64,000 bases of DNA from Vulpes vulpes. Taxonomy: Eukaryota > Chordata > Mammalia > Carnivora > Canidae. Shown here piece after piece: positions 1-12,553 of the stretch (its first letter is position 1; the number at the start of each line of letters is the position of its first letter). Under the pieces are notes generated by a model. It was not told the origin of the DNA. It worked only from the letters and a program-made list of their open reading frames with translations, and ran no database searches. The position numbers were made by a program, and so were the translations under genes. The stretch covers positions 72,239,001 through 72,303,000 of the forward strand of contig NC_132791.1 in NCBI RefSeq assembly GCF_048418805.1, written 5' to 3'.

Positions 1-93
1 AGCTTCCAAGACAGGCAGGAACTGAAAGAATACGTGACCTTCAAACCAGCTCTGCAAGAAATTTTAAGGGGGACTCTTAAAATTCCCCTTTAA
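1..93 (+). pseudogene. LINE-1 ORF1 C-terminal end (partial)
   Basis: Reading frame 1 gives 30 codons (SFQDRQELKEYVTFKPALQE...) ending in TAA at 91-93, followed after 49 bases by the ORF2 start. This position and sequence fit the C-terminus of the L1 RNA-binding protein ORF1p. The rest lies outside the window. Confidence 0.85.
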
Positions 94-142
94 GAAGAAG
101 TTCAGGGTAACAATCCACAAAAACAAGGACTGAATAGATATC

Positions 143-3100
143 ATGATGACACTAAGCTCATATCTGTCAATAGTAACTCTGAATGTGAACGGGCTTAATG
201 ACCCCATCAAAAGGCGCAGGGTTTCAGACTGAATAAAAAACCAGGACCCATCTATTTGCTGTCTACAAGAGACTCATTTTAGACAGAAGGACACCTACAG
301 CCTGAAAATAAGAGGTTGGAGAACCATTTACCATTCAAATGGTCCTCAAAAGAAAGCAGGGGGTAGCCATCCTTATATCAGATAAACTAAAATTTACCCC
401 AAAGACTGCAGTAAGAGATGAAGAGGGACACTATATCATACTTAAAGGATCTATCCAACAAGAGGACTTAACAATCCTCAATATATATGCCCCGAATGTG
501 GGAACTGCCAAATATTTAAATCAATTAATAACCAAAGTGAAGAAGTACTTAGATAATAATACACTTATACTTGGCGACTTCAATCTAGCTCTTTCTATAC
601 TCGGTAGGTCTTCTAAGCACAACATCTCCAAAGAAACAACAGCTTTAAATGATACACTGGACCAGATGGATTTCACAGATATCTACAGAACTTTATATCC
701 AAACTCAACTGAATACACATTCTTCTCAAGTGCACATGGAACTTTCTCCAGAATAGACCACATACTGGGTCACAAATCGGGTCTCAACTGATACCAAAAG
801 ATTGGGATCGTCCCCTGCATATTCTCAGACCATAACGCCTTGAAATTAGAACTAAATCACAACAAGAAGTTTGGAAGGACCTCAAACACGTGGAGGTTAA
901 GGACCATCCTGCTAAAAGATGAAAGGGTCAACCAGGAAATTAAGGAAGAATTAAAAAGATTCATGGAAACTAATGAGAATGAAGATACAACCGTTCAGGA
1001 TCTTTGGGATGCAGCAAAAGCAGTCCTGAGGGGGAAATACATCGCAATACAAGCATCCATTCAAAAACTGGAAAGAACTCAAATACAGAAGCTAACCTTA
1101 CACCTAAAGGAGCTAGAGATAAAACAGCAGATGGACCCTACACCCAGCAGAAGAAGAGAGTTAATTAAGATTCGAGCAGAACTCAATGAAATTGAGACCA
1201 GAAGAACTGTGGAACAGATCAACAAAGCCAGGAGTTGGTTCTTTGAAAGAATTAATAAGATAGATAAACCATTAGCCAACCTTATTAAAAAGAAGAGAGA
1301 GAAGACTCAAATTAATAAAATCATGAATGAGAAAGGAGAGATCACTACCAACACCAAGAAAATACAAACGATTTTAAAAACATTTTATGAACAGTTCTAC
1401 GCCAATAAATTAGGCAATCTAGAAGAAATGGACACATTCCTGGAAAGCCACAAACTACGAAAACTGGAACAGGAAGAAATAGAAAACCTGAACAGGCCAA
1501 AAACCAGGGAGGAAATTGAAGCAGTCATCAAAAACCTCCCAAGACACAAGAGTCCAGGGGAATTCCCAGGGGAATTCTATCAAACGTTTAAAGAAGAAAT
1601 CATACCTATTCTACTAAAGCTGTTCGGAAAGATAGAAAGGGATGGAATACTTCCAAACTCGTTCTATGAGGCCAGCATCACCTTAATTCCAAAACCAGAC
1701 AAAGACCCCACCAAAAAGGAGAATTACAGACCAATATCCCTGATGAACATGGATGCAAAAATTCTCAACAAGATACTAGCCAATAGGATCCAAAATTACA
1801 TTAAGAAAATTATTCACCATGACCAACTAGGATTTATCCCCGGGACACAAGGCTGGTTCAACACTCGTAAAACAATCAATGTGATTCATCATATCAGCAA
1901 GAGAAAAACCAAGAACCATATGATCCTCTCATTAGATGCAGAGAAAGCATTTGACAAAATACAGCATCCATTCCTGATCAAACTCTTCATAGTGTAGGGA
2001 TAGAGGGAACTTTCCTCGACATCTTAAAAGCCATCTATGCAAAGCCCACAGCAAATATCATTGTCAATGGGGAAGCACTGGGAGCCTGCTATTCAACATA
2101 GTACTGGAAGTCCTCGCCTCAGCAATCAGACAACAAAAAGACATTAAAGGCATTCAAATTGGCAAAGAAGAAGTCAAACTCTCCTTCTTTGCCGATGACA
2201 TGATACTGTACATAGAAAACCTAAAAGCCTCCACCCCAAGATTGCTAGAACTCATACAGCAATTTGGCAGCGTGGCAGGATACAAAATCAATGCCCAGAA
2301 GTCAGTTGCATTTCTATACACTAACAATGAGACTGAAGAAAGAGAAATTAAGGAGTCAATCCCATTTACAATTGCACCCAAAAGCAGAAGATACCTAGGA
2401 ATAAACCTAACCAAAGAGGTAAAGGATCTATACGCTAAAAACTATAGAACACTTCTGAAAGAAATTGAGGAAGACACAAAGATATGGAAAAATATTCCAT
2501 GCTCATGGATTGGCAGAATTAATATTGTAAAAATGTCAATGTTACCCAGGGCAATTTACACATTTAATGCAATCCCTATCAAAATACGATGGACTTTCTT
2601 CAGAGAGTTAGAACAAATTATTTTAAGATTTGTGTGGAATCAGAAAAGACCCCGAATAGCCAGGGGAATTTTAAAAAAGAAAACCATAGCTGGGGACATC
2701 ACAATGCCAGATTTCAGGTTGTACTACAAAGCTGTGGTCATCAAGACAGTGTGGTACTGGCACAAAAACAGACACATAGATCAATGGAACACAATAGAGA
2801 ACCCAGAAGTGGACCCTCAACTTTATGGTCAACTAATATTCGATAAAGGAGGAAAGACTATCCACTGGAAGAAAGACAATCTCCTCAATAAATGGTGCTG
2901 GGAAAATTGGACATCCACATGCAGAAGAATGAAACTAGACCACTCTCTTTCACCATACACAAAGATAAACTCAAAATGGATGAAAGTTCTAAATGTGAGA
3001 CAAGATTCCATCACAATCCTAGAGGAGAACACAGGCAACACCCTTTTTGAACTCAGCCACAGTAACTTCTTGCAAGATGCATCCACGAAGGCAAAGGAAA

Positions 3101-3912
3101 CAAAAGCAAAAATGAACTATTGGGACTTCATCCAGATAAGCTTTTGCACAGCAAAGGATACAGTCAATAAAACTAAAAGACAACCTACAGAATGGGAGAA
3201 GATATTTGCAAATGACGTATCAGATAAAGGGCTAGTTTCCAAGATATATAAAGAACTTATTAAACTCAACAGCAAAGAAACAAACAATCCAATCATGAAA
3301 TGGGCAAAAAACATGAAGAGAAACCTCACAAAGACATAGACATGGCCATGAGAAGATGCACATGAGAAAATGCTCTGCATCACTTGCCATCAGGGAAATA
3401 CAAATCCAAACCACAATGAGATACCACCTGACACCAGTGAGAATGGGGAAAATTAACAAGGCAGGAAACCACAAATGTTGGAGAGGATGCGGAGAAAGGG
3501 GAACCCTCTTGCTCTGTTGGTGTGAATGTGAACTGGTGCAGCCACTCTGGAAAACTGTGTGGAGGTTCCTCAAAGAGTTAAAAATAGACTTGCCCTACGA
3601 CCCAGCAATTGCACTGCTGGGTATTTACCCCAAAGATACAGATGCAGTGAAACGCCAGGACACCTGCACCCCGATGTTTATAGCAGCAATGTCCACAATA
3701 GCCAAACTGTGGAAGGAACCTCGGTGTCCATCAAATATGAATGGATAAAGAAGATGTGGTCTAGGTATACAATGGAATATTCCTCAGCCATTAGAAATGA
3801 CAAATATCTACCATTTGCTTCGATGTGGATGGAACTGGAGGGTATGCTGAGTGAAATAAGTTAATCAGAAAAGGACAAACATTATATGGTCTCATTCATT
3901 TGGGGAATATAA
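143..3912 (+). pseudogene. LINE-1 ORF2 (endonuclease-reverse transcriptase), broken
   Basis: ATG at 143 opens the AP-endonuclease domain (TLNVNGLNDPIKR..., LQETH). Lesions: TGA at 230-232 where a Trp codon is expected; one extra G in the run 359-363, shifting frame; TGA at 789-791; a shift near 1980-1984 followed by TAG 1995-1997; and an internal loss near 2083-2092 that removes a conserved RT segment between the GEALGA and LFNIVLEVLA blocks. The RT active-site box FFADDM is retained at 2185-2202. The C-terminal part continues with more stops and shifts to WGI-TAA at 910-912 of the 3901 block (3910-3912). Dead as a coding unit. Confidence 0.93.
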
Positions 3913-4245
3913 AAAATAATGAAAGGGAATAAAGAGGAAAGAAGAAAAAATGAGTGGGAAATATCAGAAAGGGAGACAGAACATAAATACTCCTAACTCT
4001 AGGAAACGAACTAGGGGTGGTGGAAGGGGAGGAGGGCAGGGGATGGGGGTGAATGGGTGACGGGCACTGAGGGGGGCATTTGATGGGATGAGCACTGGGT
4101 GTTATTCTGTATGTTGGTAAATTGAACACCAATAAAAATAAATTTATTAAAAAAAAGAAATATCTTTCTGTTCCCCTTGAAAAAGTTATGACAGAATGTT
4201 GAGAAAGTTATATGCTTGGATTTTGCATTTATCATTGTTATCAAA

Positions 4246-4440
4246 CATATTTGTAGTGCTTACACTATGACAAGTACTTAGCAAATATTAACTCACTTAA
4301 TCCTCATAATAGCAACACTATAGGTATTATTCATAATATCCACTTTTTGGGAGAAACCAGAAAGGTTATATAGCTTGTTTATGTCACACAGTAAGTTGGT
4401 AGCAAAACCCAGGATTTAAAAGCAGACCATCAAAAAAATA
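4246..4440 (-). repeat. MIR SINE fragment
   Basis: Plus strand shows the reverse complement of the MIR core and tail (actcacttaatcctcataat, later gtcacacagtaagttggtag). Ancient, diverged. Followed by an A-rich (AAATA)n tract around 4434-4475. Confidence 0.75.
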
Positions 4441-4722
4441 AATAAATAAATAAAATAAAATAAAATAAAACAAAAAACAAAAGCAGACTATCTAGACTTT
4501 AATCACTTTGCTGTGTTGCCTTATTATAAACTGTGTTTAGGAAAAGGACTAAGTTGACAAGCATGAACTCAAAGCAGAAGAGAAATGAATGAGGAAGAGG
4601 AAATGAATGAGCGCAGAAACTGGAGAGGAGTTAAGTTTCAGAAATTGCTGGTAGTAAGACCTAGAAATAATAATCTGGTTGAAATGTTAATTTCAGGTAG
4701 CACCTGAATCCGTTGAGAAATG

Positions 4723-4723
<1 letters not shown>

Positions 4724-4785
<62 letters not shown>
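4724..4785. repeat. (AT)n microsatellite
   Basis: About 55-60 bp of uninterrupted AT dinucleotides, directly next to the 3' end of the minus-strand L1 copy, so it probably grew from that element's A-rich tail. Confidence 0.95.
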
Positions 4786-4786
4786 G

Positions 4787-5275
4787 TTCAATTTGCCAAC
4801 ATATAGCATAATACCCAGTGCTCATCCCACCAAGTGCCCCCCTCAGTGCCTGTCACCCAGTCACCCCCCACTCACCTCCCCTTCTACTACCCGTTGTTCA
4901 TTTCTCAGAGTTAGGAGTCTCTCATGTTCCATCACCCTCACTGATATTTTCACTCATTTTCTCTCCCTTCCCTTTATCCCTTTCACTATTTTTTATATTC
5001 CCCAAATGAATGAGACCATATAATGTTTGTTCTTCTCCAATTGACTTATCACTCAGCATAATACCCTCCAGTTCCATCCACGTCGAAGCAAATGGTGGGT
5101 ATTCGTCATTTCTAATGGCTGAGTAATATTCCATTGTGTATATAGACCACATCTTTATCCATTCATCCTTCATTGGACACCGAGGCTCCTTCCACAGTTT
5201 GGCTATTGTGGACACTGCTGCTATAAACATTGGGGTGCAGGTGTTCCCGCGTTTCACTGTATCTGTATGTAACTC
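4787..5275 (-). mobile_element. canine LINE-1 3' end, 5'-truncated
   Basis: Reverse complement of the same 3' ORF2/3' UTR segment found at about 3640-4135. The 3' UTR end is at 4787 and homology fades near 5275. It encodes the LINE-1 ORF2 C-terminal stretch (KLWKEPRCP..., FASTWMELEG) in reverse. Confidence 0.92.
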
Positions 5276-5547
5276 TGTTTAGATTACTTTTTGCCATGTA
5301 GAATTTTTTAAGTTACACAAAGTCCAATCCACTGTCTGGTTCTTTCTGACATCTCACTTTCATGTTTTGCTTTGGCAAAGACTTCATTATAATAAGAACA
5401 GTATTTCTCATCCTACCTTATGTTCCTCTACATTATCCTTTTCTTACAATATTACCAAATGCATGCTATACAGGCAGTTTTTGCTCTGCATTGCACACCT
5501 CTGCACAAATTTCAGTTACCAGTATTTAGTTAAATAATCTTGGTCCC

Positions 5548-5724
5548 GGGGATCCCTGGGTGGCGCAGCGGTTTGGCGCCTGCCTTTGGCCCAGGGCGCG
5601 ATCCTGGAGACCTGGGATCGAATCCCACGTCAGGCTCCCGGTGCATAGAGCCTGCCTATGTCTCTGCCTCTCTCTCTCTCTCTCTCTCTCTGTATGACTA
5701 TCATAAATAAATAATAAAAAAAAT
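5548..5724 (+). mobile_element. SINEC_Cf-type tRNA-derived SINE (young)
   Basis: Head GGGGATCCCTGGGTGGCGCA, A/B-box-like tRNA region, CT-rich linker and (AAAT)n/A tail. 15-bp TSDs at 5533-5547 and 5725-5739 differ at one position. Confidence 0.96.
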
Positions 5725-5739
5725 AATAATCTCGGTCCC

Positions 5740-6483
5740 AGGGCAACACAATTCACATTTTAGTTACCACCATATATTAAGGGTGAGAAAATACACGAAG
5801 TACAAACTTCATAGCTAATTCCTCAGAACTCAAATTACCATACAGATAACAGATGTGCGTCATGATCAGCCGTCACTTCCTTCACAGTCAGGCAGTGCTT
5901 GGTCCCCGTGCACCTTATTCAGTTCACACACAGATACCTAGACAGCAAACATGTCATTCTGCTGCTTCTTTTCCTCCTCTTGAACATCCACATCACAGAT
6001 CACAAAACTGGATAATCTTGAGTGGGAGTGAGAGACGACAAAGGCACACGTGTCACAAGGGAACAGAAAGCGATTCTTTGGAAATGCAATTCTCACAGAA
6101 TATGAAAGGAACCACTACAGAATAGCTGCCTCTGAATGTTGAATCTGCAGGCACAATGAGAGTAAATATGCAACCAAAGCTACTTAGTAAAGGCACAATC
6201 GGTACCTGTGGAAAGGGGTCAGGACATCCTTCATCAGGATGAAGATGTCAGAGAGTAAATGATGTCAGCCAAAAAGCTTCACATTAAAAGAACTTTCAGA
6301 TATATTTCCCCACATTAAAAGCACAAAGGATAAAATGTCAGAAGTGGATACCAGACTCAGAATGGAGTATGACACTTTGACAAGGCATGGAAGAGATTCT
6401 TGCTCTTTATTGTCAGCTACACAACAGGAGGAGGGCAAGCACTGTGCAAAATAGCCTTGATATAAGTCTTTTCTTTTCTCCTT
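5740..6483. other. intergenic, nothing recognised
   Basis: No coding potential, RNA gene or repeat family that I can name; short chance ORFs only. Confidence 0.6.
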
Positions 6484-8340
6484 TAAAATTAGCCTTTATT
6501 TTGAGAGTGGTTTCAGGTTCATAGCAAAACTGAGCAGAAAGTAGGGAGTTCACATATCTCTTCTGCCCCCAAGTAAGCGCAGTATCAACTTCTCACACCA
6601 GAGTGGCATATTTGTTATAATTGATGAGCCTACATCGAAACATTATTATGGCTCAAGTCGACAGTCATTGGTTCATTCTTGCTGTCCTATATTCTATGAG
6701 TTTGGACAGATGTATAATGACATATATCTACCTCTGTAGTATAGTTTCCCTGCCCCACAAATCCTCTCTGCTCTGCCTTTTCATCCCTTTCTTGACCCTA
6801 ATCCCTGGAAAACTATTGACCTTTTTACCGTCTCCATACTTTTATGTATTCTAATATGTCATAGAGTAGAAATCATATAATGTGTAGTCTTTCAGATTGG
6901 CTTCTTTGGTTCAGTAATATGCATTTAAGTTTCTTCCATGCCTTTTCATGGCTTGAGAGCCCATTGTATTTTAGAACTGAATAGTATTCCAGTGTCTGGA
7001 TGTACCACAGATATTCATCCATTTACGCATTGAAGTATACCTTGGTTGATAACAAGTGTTGGCAATTAAAGCTACTGTGTACATCTGTATGCAGCCTTTT
7101 ATGTGGACTTTTCAACTTCTTTGGGTAAATACCCAAGAGAGCAATTGTTAGGTTGTATGGCAAGAAAATGTTTAGTTTTTCTTGTTTGCTTTTTAATTTT
7201 TTTTATTTGAGCGAGGTTGACACACAAGATTACATTAGTATCAGGTGTATAACATAGGGTGATTCAATATCTCTATAGATTATGCTGTGCTCACCATAAG
7301 TGTGGCTACCATCTGTCACCACACAACATCATTACAATATCATTGACTGTATTTTCTATGTTCTACCTCTAATTCCTGTGACTTCATTCATTCCATAACT
7401 AGAAGCCTATATCTCCCACTCCTCTTCACACATTCTGTCCATCTGCACGCCCCCCTTCCCTCTGGCAACCATAGTTTGTTCTCTGTATTTATAGGATTCT
7501 GCTTTTTGTTTGTTCATTTATTCATTTGTTTTAACAGTATGTTTACTTTATATAAAATCACCAAACTATCTTCCAAAGTAGCTGCACCATTTCGCACTCC
7601 AACTAATAATGAACAAGACTTTGTGTTGCTGTACATTGTTGTCAGGAGTCAGCATTTGATGTTGTCAGTGTTCTGGAGGCTGGCCTTTCTAATAGGTGTG
7701 GACAACCTTCCTCTGATCACTTATTAGTTTCAGAAGTTTTTGGATATTTTTCTGTTTTTTTTTCACATATTAGTCATGTCATCTGCAAAAACGAAGACAG
7801 TTTTAGTTTCTCCTTTTCCATCTGTACTCATTTTATTTCCTTTTCTTGGCTCATTGCATCAGCTAGAATTTCTGGTAAATGTTGAAAGGGAGTATTGAGT
7901 GGAACCATATCTTGTTCCTAACCTTAGCAGGAAAGATTTTAGTTTCTCACTGTTAAGTGTGATGTTAGCGTAATGCTGGCTTCATAGAATGAGTTAGGAA
8001 GTATTCCCCAGGCTTTAATCTTCTAAAAGATATTGTGGAGAATTGGTATAATTTCTTCCTTAAAGAAATTGAGTTAATCGGTAAACACATCTGGGCCTGG
8101 TGTTTTCTGTTTTGAGAGTTATTAATTATTGATTCAATTTTAAAAGTAAATATAGGCTTATTCAGATTATCTATTTCTCTTTGTGTGAGTTTTCAGAGAT
8201 TGTCTTTCCAGGAATTGGTCTGTTTCATCCAGATTCTTCTCAACTGTGTAGGCATAGAGTTGCTCATAGTATTCCTTTGCTATCCTTCTAATGTCCATGG
8301 GATATGCATTGATGATATCCTGTCCTCCATTTCTGATATC

Positions 8341-8376
8341 AATAGTTTGTCCTCTCTCTCTCTCTCTCTCTCTCTC
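8341..8376. repeat. (CT)n microsatellite
   Basis: Short uninterrupted CT run inside old L1 sequence. Confidence 0.85.
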
Positions 8377-8459
8377 ATTGATCTGACTAGAACCTTTTAA
8401 ATTTTGTTTTCAAAGAATCAGATTTTGGTTTTGTTGACTTTGTTGATTTTCTATTTTTA

Positions 8460-8638
8460 TTTTTTTAAAGATTTATTTATTTATTCATGAGAGACACAGA
8501 GAGAGAGGGGCAGAGACATAGGCAGCGGGAGAAGCAGGCTCCCCGCAGGGAGCCTGATGTGGGACTGGATCCTGGACCCTGGGATCATGCCCTGAGCCAA
8601 AGGCAGACACTCAACTGCTAAGCCACCCAGGTGTCCCA
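8460..8638 (-). mobile_element. SINEC SINE
   Basis: Reversed tail TTTTTTAAAGATTTATTTATT, GA-rich linker, head ending CCCAGGTGTCCC. TSDs of 14 bp at 8446-8459 and 8639-8652, one mismatch. Confidence 0.95.
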
Positions 8639-9418
8639 ATTTTCTGTTTTTAATTTCTCTGATTTTAACTGTTTCTTTTTTTCTGCTTACTTTGGATTAT
8701 ATTTGATCTTCTTTTCCTAGTTTCTTAAGGTAGAAGCTTAGGTGATTGATTTCAGATATTTCTTCTTTTCTAATTACACATCCAATGCTATAAATTTCCC
8801 CCTATGCTCAGTTTTTGCTGCATCCCACAAGTTTTGATCTGTTCTCATTTTCATTTTGTTCAAAATATTTTAAAAGTTCTCTTGAGATTTTTTTTGACCT
8901 ATGCATTATTTAGAAGTGTGTTGTTTAATCTCCCAAGTATTTGGGGGATTTTCTAGCTATTTATCTGTTCTTGATTCCTCGTTTAGTTTCACTGTGGTCT
9001 GAGAACAAACATTATGATTTCTGTTGTTTTAAATTTGTCGTGTTGTATTCAGATAAACCTTCTTCCCCCTTTTCTTTCTCTTCATCTTCTAAGACTCCTC
9101 TGGTATGAATGTTATGGTGTCTTAATAAGTCACTGAGTTCCCTAAGTCTATGTTCATGACTCATTACCTTTCTTTCTCTCTTCTTTTTAGCTTCATTATT
9201 TCTCAACATTTTGTCTTCTATATCATTGATTCGTTCCTCTGCTTTGTCCATCCTCTTTTTTATGGCCTCCTTTTGGGTTTGCATCTTGGTTATGGCATTT
9301 TAAATTTCCGGCTGACTAAATTTTAGTTCTTTTATCTCTGTAGTAAGGGATTTCCTAGTGTCTTCTATGTTTTTTTTCAGCCCCAGTTATTATCCTGATA
9401 ATCATTGTTTTAGGTTTT

Positions 9419-9637
9419 ATTTTTTTTAAACATTTATTTATTTATTTGAAAGGGAGGGAGTGCGTCCATGACTACAAGTAGGGGGAGGAGCAGAGGGAGA
9501 AGGAGAGAATCTCAGTCCAACTCTGTGCTGAGCGTGGAGCCTGATGTAGGTAGGGCTTGATCTCACGACCCTGAGATCATAACCTGAGCCAAAATCAAGA
9601 GTTGGATGCTTAACTGACTGAGACCCCAGGTGTTCTA
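9419..9637 (-). mobile_element. SINEC SINE (older, diverged)
   Basis: Reversed tail, long linker region, and tRNA-like head ending near GACCCCAGGTGTTC. More diverged than the other copies. Confidence 0.88.
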
Positions 9638-9884
9638 TAATTGTTTTAAATTCTAGTTCAAGACATCTTACTTATATTTGTACTGATTAAATCGCTGGCT
9701 GAATTCTACTTCCTGTTCTTTCTTTTAGGGTGAATTTCTCCATTTCATCGTTTTGCCCAGAAAAGAAAAGAATAGAAAAAAACAAACAAAAAAACCAAAA
9801 CAAACAAAAATCTAGATCCTGGATGTGTTTTGGTTGGCTTATTAAAAAAATCTAGATCCAAAAGTTTTTTAAAAAGAAAATAAA

Positions 9885-10068
9885 TGGGGATCCCTGGGTA
9901 GCTCAGCGGTTTAGCGCCTGCCTTTGGCCCAGGGTGCGATCCTGGAGTCCCGGGATCGAGTCCCACGTCGGGCTCCCGGCATGGAGCCAGCTTTTCCCTC
10001 CTCCTGTGTCTCTGCCTCTCTCTCTCTCTCTCTGTCTATCATAAATAAATAAATAAATAAATCTTAAA
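9885..10068 (+). mobile_element. SINEC_Cf-type SINE (young)
   Basis: GGGGATCCCTGGGTAGCTCAG head, CT linker, (AAAT)n tail. Perfect 14-bp A-rich TSDs at 9871-9884 and 10069-10082. Confidence 0.95.
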
Positions 10069-10376
10069 AAAAAGAAAATAAAAATACATAAAATATATAT
10101 AAACAAAATTTTTAAATAATTTAAAAGGGAATTGAAAACAATAAGAAAATACATGAAGAAATAATTTTTTAAAAAGTGAAAAGGAAGCTAGATCACATTT
10201 TCCCTGGAGCTGGAGTTTTGCAGCACTCTGTGATCAGTAGACTTGGTGCAAGGGAGTTGTTTGAGCTGGTCTTCTGGGAAAGGGGCCTGTTGCGCTGATT
10301 CTCAGGTGGACTTGCCCTAGTGGAAATGCCCAACCAGGGCACAGGGAGGCCGGCTCCGCTGTAAGCGACTCCCTCT

Positions 10377-10391
10377 CCACTAGGAGGCGCT
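10377..10391 (+). promoter_or_regulatory. CTCF-like motif
   Basis: CCACTAGGAGGCGCT fits the CTCF core consensus (CCASYAGRKGGCRSY) at 14 of 15 positions. It lies in the reversed L1 5' region. Occupancy not known. Confidence 0.45.
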
Positions 10392-11239
10392 CTTTTGCCC
10401 CTAAGGCTTTCAGCGCTGATGGGCAGAATGAAGGCCACCCTCCCCTTCTGTAGCCTCCCTGCCTCCTGCTCTTCAGGGAACCCTCACAGAGGAGCAACCA
10501 ATCGCCCTCTTGTGTTGCCCGTTCCCATCAGAACAGAACTCTGCATTCATCCTGCCTGTGCCCAAGCTTTTTTTTTTTTTTTTAATCTCTGGAATGTGAC
10601 TGAGTTTCAGTACCAAATTTTGAGGCTCCCACAATGCGCTGATCCTCTGGGGGAGGGTCTTGTCACACTTTTGCCATTTGCTGGCCTGTCTCAGAAAAGT
10701 GGTTATACGACTGTACAGCAATTCAGAGTTTATGGCCAAACAGAGGAGAAAGCTGCAGCAGGATGCATTGCCTTCAGCTGGCATCCCGGCTCCTATGCCA
10801 GGAACAGTGTAGCCCTTGGTGCCACCTGTTCTTCTTGCAACCCAGAGGATCCTCAGACGATGCTGTTGCTCTTGGGACTCTGCCTTACTTTCCCACCCGA
10901 GCATCTCTAAGTCAGGCACATCACCCCCACTGCAGTGGACTTAAGTTCAGGTTTTGCACTCCACTGATGATAATACTTCTGGGTAGCCTCCTTAAGCAGG
11001 CTCCCTTCCCACCACACTACCCACAGTTATATCTCCCCCAAGTCAACCTGCACCTCCTATCTTCCAGAAGGTGGTTGCTTTCTTACTTGTAGACTTGTAG
11101 TTTGGCTCTCTGAGATCTCAAATTGATTTCTTGAGTGTTCAGAATGATTTGATAACCATCTAACTGTGTTCCACAGTGGAGACAAACAGCCCCTTGCTCC
11201 TTGGCCATCTTAACTCTTCGGACCTCATTTTATCTCAAC

Positions 11240-11835
11240 TGCTTTCTTGAGAGGTCCTATCTCCAAATATAGTCACATTCTGAGTTACCTGGGGTTAGGA
11301 CTTTAACATGTGCATTTGAAGGGTGGACACAAGGCAGCCTGTGACAATTGCTGTATCAGCGGCAGTGGGATAACTGGGTCAAAGGGTAAATGCAATATAA
11401 ATTTGATGTATATTATTACCACATTGTCCTTAATGGGGTGCTATAATGGCCTGAATTTTTGTGACACCCCTCCCTAGTTATATATTGAAGCCCTAAACCA
11501 CAATATGATGGTATTTGGAGATGGGACTCTGGGGAGGTAATCAGAGTTAGATAAGGTCATGAGGCTGAGGCCTTAGTCAGATAGAATTAGTGCCTTATAA
11601 GAAGAGACGCCAGAGAACTTGCTTTCTATTTTTTCACACGTGCACAAAAAAGAGGTCTGTGAGAACACAGGAAGATGGCAGGTGTCTGCCTGCCACCTAC
11701 GAATAGAATCCTACCAGAAACAGAATCAACTGGCACCTTGGTTTTAGATTCCTAGCCTCCAGAATTGTGAGAACATAAAATTTTACTGTTTAAACCACTC
11801 AATCTGTTTTCTTTTGTGTTATGGCAACCTGTAAG
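11240..11835 (+). repeat. MaLR/LTR-like ancient repeat pieces
   Basis: 11440-11835 carries the block TTATAAGAAGAGACGCCAGAG and ends with CAGCCTCCAGAATTGTGAG... and a TTATGGCAAC terminus, as in mammalian LTR-type repeats. 11260-11345 resembles a reversed start of the same kind of element. Exact family not assigned. Confidence 0.5.
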
Positions 11836-12045
11836 TGGCTATTCCCTGCAAACTTGACAAGTTGTCAAGAGTGTGTTGCCAATATTATGGGTGAAAAATA
11901 TGTTGTTGTGACTTTAATTTGCAGTTTTCTTATCATGAATGAGAATGTGCACTGTTTCATATATTTAAGGGCCAATATGAATTGTTCACTCTTTGTCCAT
12001 TTTTCTGTTGGAATGTTTGGTCTTATTTTTTTTAAAAGACAGCTC

Positions 12046-12236
12046 TTTTTTTTTTTAAAGATTTTATTTATCCATTCATAGAGACACACACACACACACA
12101 CAGAGAGAGGCAGAGACACAGGCAGAGGGAGAAGCAGGCTCCATGCAGGGAACTTGACCTAGGACTCAATCCTGGGTCTCTAAGATCATGCCCTGGGCTG
12201 AAGGTGGCGCTAAACCACTGAGCTACCTGGGCTGCC
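12046..12236 (-). mobile_element. SINEC SINE
   Basis: Reversed poly(A) tail, internal (AC)n stretch at 12085-12102, linker and head ending ACCTGGGCTGCCC. Confidence 0.92.
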
Positions 12237-12362
12237 CTGCTATATTTCTTTTATCATTCTTTTAACCTAGAGAGTATAACAAATAATCTTCTTACAAATG
12301 CAACAAATTACTACTTTTACCATTTCCCTATTAATGCTAGATGCTTAAAACATTTCAATTCC

Positions 12363-12553
12363 AGGGGTGCCCAGGTGGCTCAGTTGGTTGTGTACAACTC
12401 TAGGCTTTGGCTCAGGTCATGCTCTCTCATCAGTCATGGGATTGAGTCCTGAGTCAGCCTCCTTGCTCAGCAGGGAGACTGCTTGAAAGATTCTCTTCCT
12501 CTGCCCCTCCCCACTCTCTCTCTCTTTCTTAAGGTAAATAAATAAATATTTAA
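12363..12553 (+). mobile_element. SINEC SINE (older)
   Basis: GGGGTGCCCAGGTGGCTCAG head, CT linker, AAATAAATA tail. Flanks share AAAACATTTC, a likely TSD. Confidence 0.9.

Larger units (their letters stand above)
1..4159 (+). mobile_element. canine LINE-1, 5' cut by window edge, decayed
   Basis: Order ORF1 tail (1-93), short inter-ORF spacer, ORF2 (143-3912, broken), 3' UTR with a G-rich tract, AATAAA near 4130 and a short A-rich tail to about 4159. The 3' half matches two other copies in this window (4787-5275 minus and 63555-64000 plus). Several stops, shifts and an internal deletion make it non-autonomous. Confidence 0.95.
6484..11220 (-). mobile_element. old L1 complex, minus orientation, with nested insertions
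   Basis: 6484-7187 and from about 7537 onward are reverse complements of the ORF2 C-terminal region; 7188-7535 looks like a second L1 3' end nested inside. 7760-9420 reads as reversed ORF2/ORF1 segments, and 9640-11220 as a 5' region ending near GGCCATCTTAACTC, the reversed start of an L1 5' UTR. SINEs interrupt it at 8460, 9419 and 9885. Family names not assigned. Confidence 0.7.

Noticed and set aside
4724..4785. AT-rich tract as a possible replication origin or promoter
   Set aside because: It is a plain AT microsatellite grown next to an L1 tail.
5548..5640. tRNA-like region in SINEs considered as tRNA genes
   Set aside because: The tRNA-like heads are attached to SINE linkers and A-rich tails with target-site duplications, so they are retroposon parts.
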